From assembly GCF_014529535.1 (NCBI RefSeq), contig NW_023503493.1:20058001-20122000 (forward strand): a stretch of 64,000 nt of DNA. The letters are read 5' to 3'. Of the stretch, positions 32,673-45,239 are shown piece by piece (position 1 is the stretch's first letter; each line of letters opens with the position of its first letter). The DNA comes from Bradysia coprophila. Taxonomy: Eukaryota > Arthropoda > Insecta > Diptera > Sciaridae. Made by a program: the position numbers and the translations under genes. The notes under the pieces were generated by a model. That model did not search any database. It saw only the letters and a list, made by a program, of their open reading frames with translations, and had not been told where the DNA came from.

Positions 32673-35641
32673 ATGCAGACCACACCGATAGCCTATTTAA
32701 CACGAAAGGAGTGTTTCAGTGCGTGCCACCGTTTGCATAGGTTCGTGTAGTGAAATTTTCGTTTGACAAAATTAGACTCGAATTATGTCGAATTTGGTCA
32801 TTTTTCAGTCCGATGCTGAGCGATGCCGTTAATGAGCAAATTTATGGAAAATGTAACAATCTGAATGGACATGGACATAATTATAACGGTAAATAGACAT
32901 AGTCATAAATTAATGTGCTGTGTGTAGCTGGCATTTCATATAACTATAAAAAAGTAGAAACACAGTTACACGTGGTGCGGTAGTATAGGCAATATAATTG
33001 TCTTCAAGGAAATTGCAGGTTTTTATTTAGGTTGAAATCCTTCTCGTTTTGGTTAACTGATTGTGGGTTTTGTTGGTTAACTGATCACTTTGGGAAATTT
33101 CATAATTAATTTATTTGAAGTATTTGCTTCGATGTTGACTGTAGAAATATATTGCCAGTATATATAATAAATACAAAAATCAATAAAAATTTCGAGGGAT
33201 ATTAGAATCGATTTTTATGGCTCGAAAACTATATAGATTTCAGTTTTCAATATTATGAGTGTTTCCAGTTGATTGCACTCGTTGCCATAATTTCCCTTTG
33301 CTTTCTTTTTCTTTAAGAGGGCAGACTAGGTGTGAAGTAGGCTATATATTGAAAAATTGGTTTTAAAATTAATGTAGACCATTTAATGAAAATCTGTTCC
33401 AGCAATTAGATGAGCAATATGTTTATCTATCTCTAAAAAATGAAAAACGATTTACAATAAGCAACAGTTGGAAGAAAACCGATTTCCAAAAAAATATTGC
33501 ATAGCCTAACTTTAAGCGACGTTCATATTTTGGAAATCGGTTTTCTTCCAACTGCTGCTTATTGTAAATCGTTTTTCATTTTTTAGAGATAGATAAACAT
33601 ATTGCTCATCTAATTGCTGGAACAGATTTTCATTAAATGGTCTACATTAATTTTAAAACCAATTTTTCAATATATAGCCTACTTCACACCTAGTCTGCCC
33701 TCTTAAACAACGACACATGATAAAGCCGGCATTAGGAACGAGGGAAACATTTTATTATAAATATCTGTTCTTATCAGTATCGCCAAGTTGCAATAACTTT
33801 CTGTGTAAACAAAACTTAATTAATTTAATTTGTTTCCTATCTGTGATGATGTGCTGACTTAATTGCATTGTAGAATGAGTAAGAGTTCAAAGTTAAATTC
33901 AGAGTGTGAATAATGCAAAATGATGAATGAAACGGACTTATCACAAAAATTAGAGTTCTAAAATCTCTTTCATTTTCCAAACATTATTTCCAATCTAACT
34001 CTATGTATATGTACTCCATGCAACCTTTTTCTATGTTCAGACAAAAAGTGTGACGTTGCCATACCTGATATATTGTAGCTTCTTCTGGTTGCAATTTAAT
34101 AGATTATTGTCAATGTCGTTTGAGCTGTCAAATAAGTTGTCATTTTCACAAAGCTAACCTCAAATCGAACAAAAAAAGTATTGGATGGTGAGATGCCACA
34201 CAAATTTTCATACATTTCAAGGGGCGGCTCTGTGAACGAAACATCTTTTGAGGTTAGCTTTGTGAAATCGACAACTCATTTGACACTTTTTGAGAGAAAA
34301 AACCGCTATTTGACACTGATCTATTTGAGACTAAGACTAATTCACGGTGTGCCTGGACCAAATTTAATAAAAAAAATTTCGCCATACAATAAAATGGTTT
34401 ATTTGTGTCCACGAAATATTCAATCAACAAATTTCATTTATCTATGAGGAGATTTCGCCACTTTCACGTACCTGGTAAAAATGTATGGAAATCGATGAAA
34501 CACAAATACAATATTTCGAAAATCGCCCACAGCGCCACTCTACCCTTCGAACAAAAGTTGTTTGTTATGACCCAAAAAAGTGAAATACGAAGAGAAATCA
34601 GAGGTACAAAATTTTTTGATTAAATTTGGTTCAGGCACACCGTGAATTATACCTAGACAAGAGAATTTGTTTAACTACTTAGGTTATTTGTACCTGAATG
34701 GTTGTAAAAGCATGTACACATCAGTCCAAACTGACATATTGTTTACGAACACAATGAACGAACACTATGATTTTCATCCTTATCACCGGATCTTAAAATT
34801 CAAATACATTAATAAACGAATTCTCTAAAAATGGCGCTCGTGTAACTACAGGTCCAATGTTATAATAACAATGCGATATAAGCGTATGATATAATTTCGT
34901 TTTTTACGTATTTTTCTGCTTTGAATCGTAAATTATATTCTCGGCAAAAAATAATTGGATTTGATCTCAGACCACAAGCGATAGGCAATAACGCCATGCC
35001 ATTAACGTAATCATAAAAAAAAACTGACTGATTGCCGGAACAAACCATCACCAATTTGCAGACTTTCTCAACATTTTTGTATTGTTATTTAAAAGAAAAC
35101 CTTGCGGCTGGTAGGAGACCCGGACAACAAAAGAATATTTTCGAAAATGCTCACCATTTCCAGCTACTTCTTTAAATGAGTTCCTATCTCTCTAATTTTT
35201 TATGACTTTACTACAGTCGAGGTCACGATCCGCGGGCCAATTGATAAAAATACTGGCATGGTAATGAATATAACTGACCTGAAAGAACATATGGACAACG
35301 TAATTATGAAGAGATTGGACCACAAAAACTTAGACAAGGACGTTAGTTACTTTCAAAATGTGGTAAGTAATAACCAAACCATTGAAAAGTCACACTTTAC
35401 CCCCAATAAAACGATTTCTTTTTCCTTCTTTTTTCAAATTTAGCCAAGCACAACAGAAAATGTTGCTGTGTACATTTTCGACCATTTAAAGACGAGACTT
35501 CCTTCACCCGAACTGCTGTATGAAGTCAAAATTCAAGAGACGGACAAAAATGCGGTTATCTACCGCGGTAAAATTGGTTCACGTAGAGAAACGAATGGTG
35601 GTCGCAAGTTCGCGGACAGCATATCATCCGATTCAGACTAA
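32673..35641 (+). CDS. pr: 6-pyruvoyl tetrahydropterin synthase (purple)
   Basis: Converts 7,8-dihydroneopterin triphosphate to 6-pyruvoyl tetrahydropterin in tetrahydrobiopterin and pteridine eye-pigment synthesis; cytosolic. Exons 32673-32740, 32809-32888, 35217-35362 and 35444-35641; 492 nt, 163 residues, usual size ~145-170. Zinc ligands are visible: His in CHRLHS and the pair in GHGHNY. The catalytic Cys is in GKCNNLNG; the Asp/His region is LDHKNLD, followed by [10 protein letters not shown] and the C-terminal [15 protein letters not shown], which includes the substrate-binding Glu. A C-terminal extension of ~25 polar residues (ends ISSDSD) goes beyond the common core. Intron 1 has a weak donor (GTTCGT). 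Intron 2 is 2.3 kb and holds a foldback element. AATAAA at 35960. Confidence 0.93.
33317..33702. mobile_element. 386 bp foldback element with ~172 bp arms, TTAA-flanked
   Basis: Left arm 33317-33490 starts GAGGGCAGACTAGGTGTGAA; right arm 33533-33702 ends TTCACACCTAGTCTGCCCTC. Arms are near-identical over ~170 bp with a ~40 bp spacer. TTAA is present on both sides (33313-33316, 33703-33706), the target preference of piggyBac and Kolobok elements. Lies in intron 2 of the PTPS gene, transcribed with it. Confidence 0.93.
34131..34283. repeat. Inverted repeat, ~36 bp arms
   Basis: TTTTCACAAAGCTAACCTCAAA near 34145-34166 and TTTTGAGGTTAGCTTTGTGA near 34247-34266, extending to CAAATAAGTTGTC / GACAACTCATTTG. 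In PTPS intron 2. Confidence 0.8.
34339..34650. mobile_element. ~312 bp MITE-like element with 30 bp inverted ends
   Basis: AATTCACGGTGTGCCTGGAC at 34339 pairs with GTTCAGGCACACCGTGAATT ending ~34649; inner pairing AAATTTAAT / ATTAAATTT. In PTPS intron 2. Confidence 0.85.
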
Positions 35642-36196
35642 ACATAAGACAATACACTTAGCCCATCGACTAACGATATTTTTTACAAATTGTTGGGATA
35701 GAGTTTGTTGCATTTTTATCATTGTTTAGGAATTTCTTTTTTAGCGTATAATCGGCATGTTGATTCGAGCATTTTAACCAATTTTGTACCTTACTTTGCC
35801 TGAATTTCTAGTGATTTAGCATTCCGAAAATAAGCAATGAATTAGCCAGACAAAGAAGATCCATTAGGAATAGAACTATTGGCAACTTCTGCTAGTAAAG
35901 GTCGTTTGTATACAATCATATGCCGATGTTTATTTGTACGGTTTTATATTTTCAATTAAAATAAAATTCAATTTAACAACACATTTCCGTCAGTATTACG
36001 ATCGCACAGTCCATATTCAATTTTAGCATCACATCTAAGCCGGATGGTAAACCGTTTTTCACGTTTAATCTTCATCGCCGATTAACACCACACGCCACAA
36101 TCTTTTCATCGTAAATTCGTCAATCAATCCAATTAAACATCCGGCCCAAATTCATCATACTTCCTGGCGAAGAATATCTTCGAGGCACTCTCTCAT

Positions 36197-37501
36197 TCAT
36201 CTGTAGTATTGTTGTTGATTCCATTGTGGTGCGTTCGGAGGTGCATTGAAATTCTGCTGCTCATATTGCCTTGAGTTCGGATAATGCTGCGGCATTTGTC
36301 CGTATTGGCCGTATTGCGAAAAGTAAGCAGGACCTTGTGGCGGAGGTGGTCGACTCATATGCACTGGAACCGCTTGCTGGGCCATCATCATTGACATTCC
36401 AGGATTCGGTGGTTGATGCATTGATCCGTAGTTCGGTTGCATTTGCGATGGATTCTGTTGTTGTCCTGCATTTGCATATCCTCCATATTGTTGCTGCTGG
36501 GTCATTGATGCATAGTACATTTCCGGTACAGCCGCCATTTGAGGCTGTTGATGAACGTTACCCATCATTGTAGGCATCATCTGTTGCTGTTGTTGCTGTG
36601 GCTGTGATTGCAATGAATTGTCTTGTAAAACTGCCGGAGGCATCGTGCTATTCCGTGAAACGGTCGAATTGGAAGCTGTAGACGATGGAGCTGTAGATGA
36701 TATTGAAGACGAGAACTGTGCCGGCTGCCTGACATTCTGTCGGCTAGTTGGCTGTTCAACTGGCTTTCTCTGAACAGTGTTGCTAGTTTTGGTCTCAGGT
36801 TGTTGCTTATTTTCGGCGTTACTATTAACGTGACGGTGATTGATGTGAGCTTGCAAGTCTCTTTGTGACAAATAGGTTCGTCTGCATCCGGTATTTCCAT
36901 ATCGAGTACCACCGTGACTGCACATAAACACTGTTCCCAAACCGGACTGTTCCACACGGACCACTTTTTCTTTACATCGCGGGCACATCTTGTGCGGCTC
37001 TTCTCTTGCACATTTCAAGCAAAAGACATGCTTGCATGGAATCATTCGGCCGTAGATGAGAATGGGCTTCTCACATTGATCGCAGCAATGGATCATTGGA
37101 TTGAGTACTTTCTCTCCAATCAACGATACTTTATGGTTCCATTTAAGTTTTGTCATTGGTTCCGGAGGTCCTCGACTCGATAGTGTAGTAAACGTTGTCA
37201 CTTCTAATTGGGAGATATCGGACTCCATATCAACTAAAAAAGTAATTTTTGTTCTCAATAAAGGAATCAGAAAAATCATGTAAATCTTACTGGTTGGAGC
37301 CACTGGAGTGATGATCTCATTCTCCTTTTCTTCCTCTTTCGGTTGTTGTGTTTTGACGGCTTCACTTTCGATAGGCTCTTCATGCTGAGTAGGCTGGACT
37401 GATTCCGGCTCACGACTAGCTTTAACTGTTTGTTTACGTGTACCCCGTCCTCTTCCACGACCTCGACCCCTTCCTTTACCTCGTTTCGATGTTTCATCCA
37501 T
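36197..37501 (-). CDS. Hakai: E3 ubiquitin ligase Hakai (CBLL1-like)
   Basis: RING-type E3 ligase; in vertebrates it ubiquitinates E-cadherin and in insects it is a stabilising subunit of the m6A writer-associated complex (family knowledge). Exons 37501-37291 and 37233-36197, 415 residues. Order: Arg/Gly-rich start ([16 protein letters not shown]), acidic/Gln linker, conserved [24 protein letters not shown] finger [14 protein letters not shown] then [10 protein letters not shown] and CPRCK, then a C2H2-like finger CSHGGTRYG...HINHRH forming the HYB dimer domain, then a long Gln/Pro/Met-rich tail. The 57 nt intron (37290-37234) is in frame and free of stops, so retention would add 19 hydrophobic residues. 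A second in-frame ATG exists at 37552, but 37501 (MDETSKRG) gives the expected start. Confidence 0.93.
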   Translation of the reverse strand: MDETSKRGKGRGRGRGRGRGTRKQTVKASREPESVQPTQHEEPIESEAVKTQQPKEEEKENEIITPVAPTSKIYMIFLIPLLRTKITFLVDMESDISQLEVTTFTTLSSRGPPEPMTKLKWNHKVSLIGEKVLNPMIHCCDQCEKPILIYGRMIPCKHVFCLKCAREEPHKMCPRCKEKVVRVEQSGLGTVFMCSHGGTRYGNTGCRRTYLSQRDLQAHINHRHVNSNAENKQQPETKTSNTVQRKPVEQPTSRQNVRQPAQFSSSISSTAPSSTASNSTVSRNSTMPPAVLQDNSLQSQPQQQQQQMMPTMMGNVHQQPQMAAVPEMYYASMTQQQQYGGYANAGQQQNPSQMQPNYGSMHQPPNPGMSMMMAQQAVPVHMSRPPPPQGPAYFSQYGQYGQMPQHYPNSRQYEQQNFNAPPNAPQWNQQQYYR

Positions 37502-37787
37502 AATAATTTTATGAAAATAATTCGTAAAAAACTCCGTAAATTCCGTAAACACTACTTACAGTCGGCGAGAAATTCGAAACATATACCGATGACGTTTTGT
37601 TCGCAAACGAATGTGGCATTTACAATGCAGGTCGGTCTTAAAATTTACTATTGTAACTCAATGACTTTTTGCTCTCGCAATAGACTGTGGTTTTGAGCAC
37701 TATTTCACATGACTCTCAATGATTGACGATAAATGATGAAATTTGTTTATTTACTGTCCGTTTGACAAGAGAATCGCCACGGTTCAG

Positions 37788-37980
37788 CAGGGGGTCTTGA
37801 ACATTTGTTTTTTACACGTTGGCACACGTGCTCTTGTCAGATTCAAGATTCTTTTTAAGAAGGTTACGCTGATTATACTTTGTGAAAAAGGCCAATACCT
37901 TGCAAATATGTCACATCTTGAACAGAATTTGACACTGCAATATCTGCAACATGAAAAAACTAAATGTTCGAGACCCCCTG
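37788..37980. mobile_element. 193 bp MITE
   Basis: CAGGGGGTCTTGAACATTT at 37788 pairs with AAATGTTCGAGACCCCCTG ending 37980; one mismatch in 19 bp. No clear target duplication. Confidence 0.8.
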
Positions 37981-38380
37981 AAACCCCGTGCTTCCACCTA
38001 CGTAATATACACAAACTAGGTGAGCCAATCTTAATTTATTGGTTATTTCTGTCACTTATCCGAACAATATTTTCGTGGACAATGTGATCGAATTGATTTT
38101 CCTAATTCTTAGTTTCCTCTTACCAAAAAAGTTTCTTTGTTTATTTGACAGCTTGTTCTCTCACGGCTCTCTCACACAGTTTTGTTGAGTGGAATGGACA
38201 CTTAACAAATGATTTTGATTTTAAAATTTCGTATCTCAAAAGACCGACCATCAGTGCCATCGCTGGTTTTTGCGGTAGTGACGATAACAATTTCCACAAT
38301 CTATGAATCGTTGTGAACGAAAACGATTTAACTTATACCACTTATACGCGTATGACACATACGCCCAGAACTCAATCATA

Positions 38381-38646
38381 CACTGAAAAAAAATCGTCAA
38401 CATTCGTCCAAGTGAAATGGCTGTCAGGCAACTTCATTTATATTATGCCTTACTTCGGATATGTATATTGTACATGTCCGTCGTATAATCATACACAAAT
38501 ACTGCTCGTGACTATTCGTGTTACTTTCTATATAGATGTCAGACGTTGGAATATACATATCCGAAGTAAGGCAGAAATGAAGTTGTCTGCTAGCCATTTC
38601 ATACATATACTGGACGTATGTTGACGAATTCTCTGTTTAATCAGTG
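38381..38646. mobile_element. 266 bp palindromic MITE
   Basis: Ends CACTGA...TCAGTG; arms pair through CGTCAACAT, GAAATGGCT, CAACTTCATTT and GCCTTACTTCGGATATGTATA with interruptions. Most of the element can fold into one long hairpin. Confidence 0.8.
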
Positions 38647-38709
38647 TTTAAAAATATTTTCGTTAGAAATATGTGATTGAAAGACCATAGATAAATCAAA
38701 GTATATAAA

Positions 38710-39025
38710 CACTGAAGGTAATGCAAATCCACAGTTACACACGGATCCAAACTTTCAGGTGAATTTTAGCTCCGTCATGTTGCACACGTATTGGAACTCT
38801 TTTGCGTCAAGTTGCATCTAGTGGTGAATTTGGAACGATTTAGCGGCGATATGTTGCATACATATAAAATTCGTTGGCGTCAAGTTGTATTGAGTTGTGA
38901 ATTGGAAGGATTTAGGGCCGTTATGTTGCACAAGTCTAAAATAGACAACATACGAAAATGAATTCACCTGAAAGTTTGGATCCGTAATTTCTCTGATCCG
39001 CTGAGGGTCTGCATTACCTTCAGTG
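38710..39025. mobile_element. 316 bp MITE with inverted ends
   Basis: CACTGAAGGTAATGCA at 38710 pairs with TGCATTACCTTCAGTG ending 39025. A second internal pair is GGATCCAAACTTTCAGGTGA / TCACCTGAAAGTTTGGATCC. Located ~270 bp upstream of the Drp1 start codon. Shares the CACTGA terminus with the neighbour at 38381. Confidence 0.82.
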
Positions 39026-39291
39026 TGTATATGCTTTGAGATAAATGACCCAGGAGTGGAACTCTATGAGCGAAGTTGATGTTATCCAAGATAACTTTAC
39101 GCGATATTTAAAAAATTTGAAGATACGTTGCATTGTAACTCCCTTTCGCAATGAAATGTAAAAACTTAGCGAAATGTGTATGTCATCCTCGCAGCAGTCG
39201 CGCCAGTACAGTATATTTAATAATCACACAGCGAAAAGGCTAGCCACCTTTTTTATTAGTGGCTTTGAGTTTTTATTTTTTAATAAGCAAA

Positions 39292-42200
39292 ATGGAAGCG
39301 TTAATTCCAGTAATTAATAAATTGCAGGATGTTTTCAACACAGTAGGTTCCGATTCAATACAGTTACCTCAAATCGTTGTCTTGGGCAGTCAGGTAAGAG
39401 TTTTCCAATCGAATAATTTATTTCACTCGAATCCGTTGAACAGTCGCTGCGTTTTTCAATATGAAGAAAAATCGACCAATCTTAACCCTAATTTATATTT
39501 GGAAATTATGTAACTTACATGCAACCGGATCAGATTTATGGTTTGCGTTTATAATTAAAAATAATTTTTGGCAAATAAATTTGTCATTCACATCGTTACG
39601 AGATTTATGCGATTAGAACACTGGATTGTGTTTTTTTTGCACATTTCTTTGTATCGATTATTCTCACTGTGTCATTGAATTCCTTTAGTAGATTAAAATG
39701 AATCAGCTATTCAGTTGTTGTTTTCTGATGTAAATAGCGGCTCTAATGAAGTAAATTTTTGCTTCGTCGTAAAAAATTGTTTTCGTTCGATTTTCTTCAT
39801 TTTAATTATTTATTGATTTTACCGATATTGATTTCGATTTCACAGAGTTCCGGCAAAAGTTCTGTAATCGAAAGTATTGTGGGCCGCTCATTTCTTCCGC
39901 GTGGTACTGGAATCGTAACGAGAAGACCTTTGGTACTTCAATTAATCTATTGCCCACTCGATGATAAGGTTCACAGATCGTCGGAACAAGGTTTGACCCA
40001 ATTTTATTTAAACAAATTTTTTGAAATCCCAGAATAATGATTTTCCAATCCATTCGTTATGTGGTTTTACAGTTAAAACTGAGACAATCACTTCTGCTCC
40101 TCCTAATTATTGTCTATTTATTACAGGAACGGTAAACGTTGAAGAATGGGGTAACTTTCTTCATGCAAAGAATAAGACTTTCACCGATTTCGATGAAATA
40201 CGCCTCGAAATCGAAAGAGAAACAGATCGAATGGCTGGCAGTAACAAAGGCATTTGCCCCGAACCGATAAATCTGAAAATTTACTCAACGCATGTGGTGA
40301 ATTTGACGTTGGTTGATTTGCCGGGAATGACAAAAGTGCCAGTTGGTGATCAGCCGGAGGACATCGAAAATCAAATAAAAGATTTATTAGTTCGACACAT
40401 CGAGAATCCGAATTCAATCATTTTAGCCGTCACGGCTGCTAATACGGATATGGCCACAAGCGAAAGCTTAAAGTTGGCTAAGGATGTGGATCCGGACGGT
40501 CGTCGAACATTGGCTGTTGTAACGAAACTTGATCTCATGGATGCTGGAACGGATGCCATTGACATATTGTGCGGCAGAGTTATTCCGGTTAAGCTCGGTA
40601 TTATCGGAGTTGTGAACAGATCTCAACAGGATATCAAAGACAACAAATCGATTACGGATCAACTTAAGGATGAGGCTGGCTACTTGCAGAGAAAGTATCC
40701 GTCACTGGCCACGCGTAATGGTACCCAGTATTTAGCAAAAACATTAAACAGATTGCTCATGCATCATATTCGTGATTGCTTACCAGATCTCAAGGTAGGT
40801 TCCGTGTCAATTATACCCAATTATTGGTGGGAAATAATTCGTTCAATTTTTCATGGTTTCAGACAAGAGTCAATGTGATGATATCGCAGTTCCAATCGTT
40901 ACTCAATTCGTACGGCGAGAATGTCACGGACAAAAGTCAAACTCTTTTGCAAATCATCACAAAATTCTCCAGTTCGTACTGCGCGACCATCGAGGGTACT
41001 GCTCGTAATATCGAAACGACAGAATTGTGTGGTGGTGCACGGATATGCTACATATTTCACGAAACTTTTGGAAGAACCTTGGACTCTATTCATCCGTTGA
41101 CTGGCTTAACCAAAATGGACATTTTAACCGCAATTCGAAATGCTACTGGCCCACGACCGGCTTTATTTGTTCCGGAAGTGTCATTCGAGTTGTTGGTGAA
41201 GCGGCAGATTCGCCGTTTAGAGGAACCATCGCTTCGATGTGTTGAATTGATTCATGAAGAAATGCAACGGATTATTCAGCATTGTGGAACAGAGGTTCAA
41301 CAGGAAATGTTACGGTGAGCATCTTTGATCCTTCCGTTCCATTTAAATACCAATGTCACTCATTGTTCTCTGTTTCGTTTACAGATTTCCGAAACTTCAT
41401 GAGAAAATCGTCGACGTTGTTACATCGCTGTTGCGTCGTCGTTTACCAAACACAAACACAATGGTCGAAAATATTGTGGCTATTGAATTAGCGTACATCA
41501 ACACAAAACATCCTGATTTCCATAAAGATGCAGCGCTTGTGCCTAGTTTATTGAAAAATGACAATTTATCGGAACCGTGGAATCACCAAAACAATCACCA
41601 AAACTCGCAAACAAGAAGACTGGCACAACAGCAAAATCAGCACTCATCACACCGTAACCCGTCACCACACGTTAATCATAATAACGTTGAAGAACGAAAC
41701 GATATACAGGTATGGGAGGCAGTTGCTTCGAACCAAAGCATTCATGAGATTGAAAAACATTTTTTTTTTATTTCTTGAACAGAATCACATTAATGATGTG
41801 CAAACTGCCACATCGAATTGGTTGGCAAATATCTTACCGCCAGCTAGAATGGCAGAGAGTGTGGAAAGTTCAACCAGTAACACACCGACCCACAGTAATG
41901 TCATGAGTCCAATGAAACCAGTGAATCTTCTTCCGGATGTTCCGCTTAACAACAATGCCAGAAAATTGACGGACAAGGAACAAAGAGATTGCGACGTGAT
42001 CGGTAAGACTTAAATTATCCGCTCGACCACATTATGTCATCTTCATTTAAACCCTGTGACGCTTTTTCCAGAACGTCTCATCAAATCGTATTTTTACATT
42101 GTACGAAAATCGATTCAGGACGCGGTACCGAAGGCTATTATGCATTTCTTGGTAAATTTCGTTAAGGATAATCTTCAATCGGAATTGGTGACGCATTTAT

Positions 42201-43754
42201 ACAAGTCGGAGAAGGCCGAAGAATTACTCAATGAATCCGATCATGTGGCCATTCGACGCAAGGAAGCTTCGGATATGTTGAAGGTACGTGAAGACAATGT
42301 TTATTGGAAGGGTGAATCTTTATTGAATTCTCTCAACTTGAATGCAATTTTGTTGATTATTGTTTATACGTGTTCATTGTAGTCAATTGTAGTCAACGGA
42401 CTGTAGTACTATGCTGGAAGTGAAGTGTAAAAAAAGAGAAAAACCAATTGAAATTGGGAGAAAACAAAATTGGGATGATTAAGAAAGTGTCCTTTGTGTT
42501 GCTACATGGTGACTGAACTATTTGATTACGAAACGCGTGAGCCACAAAATATTTTCTGTCGCTTGTTGTAGTTCATTAAATTCTTTTTAACTATGGGAAA
42601 GGAACAGATCTAGGACTTGGAGATTTGGCTTAGATTTGAATAGTTGAACTCGTTAGCGAATTCAATCGGTACTCCCCCCACATCAATAAGTGTAGCTTTT
42701 ACACAAAATAAGTTTTTTTTTGCTGATTATTGCTACACTCACTAAACCAGAAGCTTGTGCCAAATCAGCAACAGCTGAACATCCAGCTGATCGACAAAGA
42801 CAATACCTTTGTATTGAAAACAATTCAAAGGCAAGCTACACACAACAGTGCATACATACGTTGAGGTTCTCTATCAGCGCACATAACACGTATGACTGTA
42901 GTAAACATGTTGTTCAGAATGTGTTTTGATTGTACATTAAACAAGTAGAGTGTGTTTTTTGATCAGCTGGTGAAGTTCAGCTGTTTCTGATTCGACAAAA
43001 GCTTCTGGTTTAGTGATTGCGTGGTCACAATCCAAGTAACCATTCCTAAAATCAACTTTTCTAATATCGAGCATCGATAAAATGTTCTATTGTTAGGTCT
43101 TCAGGCACTTCCTTCAGATTTGAACACGTTTTATGTAGAATCTTCTCTCATTTGTTTAATAAATAGTTTTCTCTTTATTATCGTCTCATCATCATCTTGT
43201 CTTACTCCGCGGAGGAGCATAAGGCACCAACAAATTGCCTCCATCGCACACGATTCATCGCCAAGGCTTTCTTATTATCGTCTTATATCTAGAAAATCGT
43301 CTTCAATCTTTCTTGAAAAGTCGGAAATTCATTTGAACAGTTCCTGAATTGAAATTTGGAATCGTCATTGATTCATAAGAACATTGCTAATTTTATTGAT
43401 TTGAGGGACATTTCATTTAAACAAAGATCTTTGTTTAGAACAGAGGTTCAGTTGTATCAAGTCTATAGAAGTACAAAGTACAACAAAGCCGTTCACGACC
43501 TTGAAATCTTGAGAAATTCGATTGAAATTCATTGGGAGACGATGGAAATTTTGAATATTACGTTGCAAATGAATTGAATAAAATTTTACGGAGATTTAAT
43601 ATTCATGCGTGAGAACGATGTTGTATCCTTAACAAGACATTGAAATATTTGATGAACAAAAAAATCTAATTTTACTTTCTCTCTGATTTATTTTCAGGCT
43701 CTCACTCGTGCTAACCATATAATTAGTGAAATTCGTGAAACGCACATGTGGTAA
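39292..43754 (+). CDS. Drp1: Dynamin-related protein 1 (mitochondrial/peroxisomal fission GTPase)
   Basis: Large GTPase that assembles on mitochondria and peroxisomes and constricts them for fission; also works in synaptic mitochondrial distribution. Exons 39292-39393, 39846-39990, 40127-40794, 40863-41314, 41385-41709, 41783-42002, 42072-42283 and 43698-43754; 2181 nt, 726 residues, matching animal Drp1. GTPase domain: P-loop GSQSSGKSS spans the first intron, switch I threonine region [15 protein letters not shown], switch II DLPGMTK, TKLD and NRSQ. Middle domain follows ([19 protein letters not shown]). A variable Asn/His/Gln-rich insert at ~residues 520-600 stands where dynamins have a PH domain. 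GTPase effector domain has [20 protein letters not shown]; the end is IRETHMW. Intron 7 is 1.4 kb and contains a MITE. AATAAA near 43919. Confidence 0.97.
42740..43015. mobile_element. 276 bp MITE in Drp1 intron 7
   Basis: CACTAAACCAGAAGCTTGTG at 42740 pairs with ACAAAAGCTTCTGGTTTAGTG near 42995-43015. No coding sequence. Inner sequence includes the paired blocks CAGCTGAACATCCAGCTGATC / GATCAGCTGGTGAAGTTCAG. Confidence 0.85.
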
Positions 43755-44785
43755 TTCAGTAAACGTTTTTTCTATTTTGTATTTATTTTCGCGAAAATCA
43801 CACACACAAATTGCGAAATCATTTGACTCGTTCAGTGTGTCAATTTGTAATTTGCGATTTGATTTTTAAAACAATGCTAATTGTAAAATCGCAAGACTTT
43901 CAAGAACAAACACACAAAATAAAATTTAAAACTAAAAAAAAGATAATTAAGATAACAATTACACGACATATTTACTTATATGGATTGGCTTGTGTATGAT
44001 GATTTTAAGGAAAATATATTAATTCTTGCATTTATCAGACAACATTATTAAACGAGATGACTTTAGTAGGTTTTAGAGTAAATAGTAATAATGGCACCTT
44101 ATAAGTATATCTCTAACATTAATATCGCAATCGGGTTTTCTTTTTGGTTTTCATTTTGATTGCTTCAAAAGCAAAGTTTTGACCCAAAAATAAATTTGCA
44201 TCTCGTACTCGTACCACTTTAAGTAGCATTTTACCATTCAGGGTTTTCGTTTTGTACCGTAGATCATAGATACGAAGTTATGTTTGCAGTTTTATCATTG
44301 AAACAGAATAACAAAAAGAGAGAAAAATCAAATGAAAATATCCAAACTTTTCCCAATAATAATTGGAATTTTAAATGAATTTCGACCTAAAATCTGTTCA
44401 TCACCAAAATAATCAATGTAACAGCCAATTTGAAACATTCATTCAAGAGATTATGTTGTTATTGCATGAAATCAACATAATCAACTAGAGATTTAACCGT
44501 GATTTCTGAACATTTTTTTATGTGTAAGAAAAACCAAGGAATTTTACCATTTACACTCCTCACATATTTGATGCGCAAGAAATGTATTAAAATTTGATAA
44601 AAGTTTGTTTTTGTTATCGATGTTGTTGTTAATTAAATTTAGTCCTGTGAGAATATAATTAATTTACCAAATTAAAACAAAATTAAATTGACGAATAAAA
44701 AGCCATATATCCGGTAAGGTAAATTTTAAATTGGAAACTGAAAACTAATTTTCTCGACAGTCTTTTTTTTGAACTAAATGCTAAG
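43755..44785. other. 3' flank of Drp1, no gene seen
   Basis: AT-rich; contains the likely Drp1 polyadenylation signal near 43919 and nothing else that I recognise. Confidence 0.5.
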
Positions 44786-44861
44786 ATTAAGACTTTTATT
44801 GGGATCCGGTGTTTTGGATATGTTAAATTAATCTACTGGTCAAAGTAAAAACACGTTTTTT

Positions 44862-44909
44862 CTATCACGCCAACGTTTCGCTAATATTTAATAGCTTCAT
44901 CAGGGCATA
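44862..44909 (-). ncRNA. Hammerhead-ribozyme-like motif, left arm (mirror copy)
   Basis: Exact inverted copy of the motif at 48433-48480: on the plus strand GTTTCGCTAATATTTAATAG followed by CTTCATCAG. Same comments on helices apply. Confidence 0.6.
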
Positions 44910-45239
44910 TACGAATTCTGCAAAATTAACAAAGAAAAAACAAACTTATTTCTAATTTTGCTGCTCGTAACGTAAAACTTATAACAAAGAATGTCCTTAA
45001 ACAACGACAAGAAACTTACGCTTAAATTTTTGATACGAAAAATTCCAGTAGGAAAATAAGCTACTCGAACTTCTCTTTAGAGAGATCAAAAACGAAAGAA
45101 ATTTATGAGAACAGACACGTCAAAAAGTGTCATCGAAAACAGAAAAAATCAGTGTTATGGAACAACACTTTGTCAAAATACAAAATTACTTTTTGCGCAA
45201 AAATTCTTTCAAAAAACTTAATTGAAAAACACAAAAAAC

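Larger units (their letters stand above)
37552..39291. other. Intergenic between Hakai and Drp1, three MITEs
   Basis: Divergent promoters presumably lie at the two ends. Three inverted-repeat elements (37788-37980, 38381-38646, 38710-39025) fill most of it; nothing coding. Confidence 0.5.
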
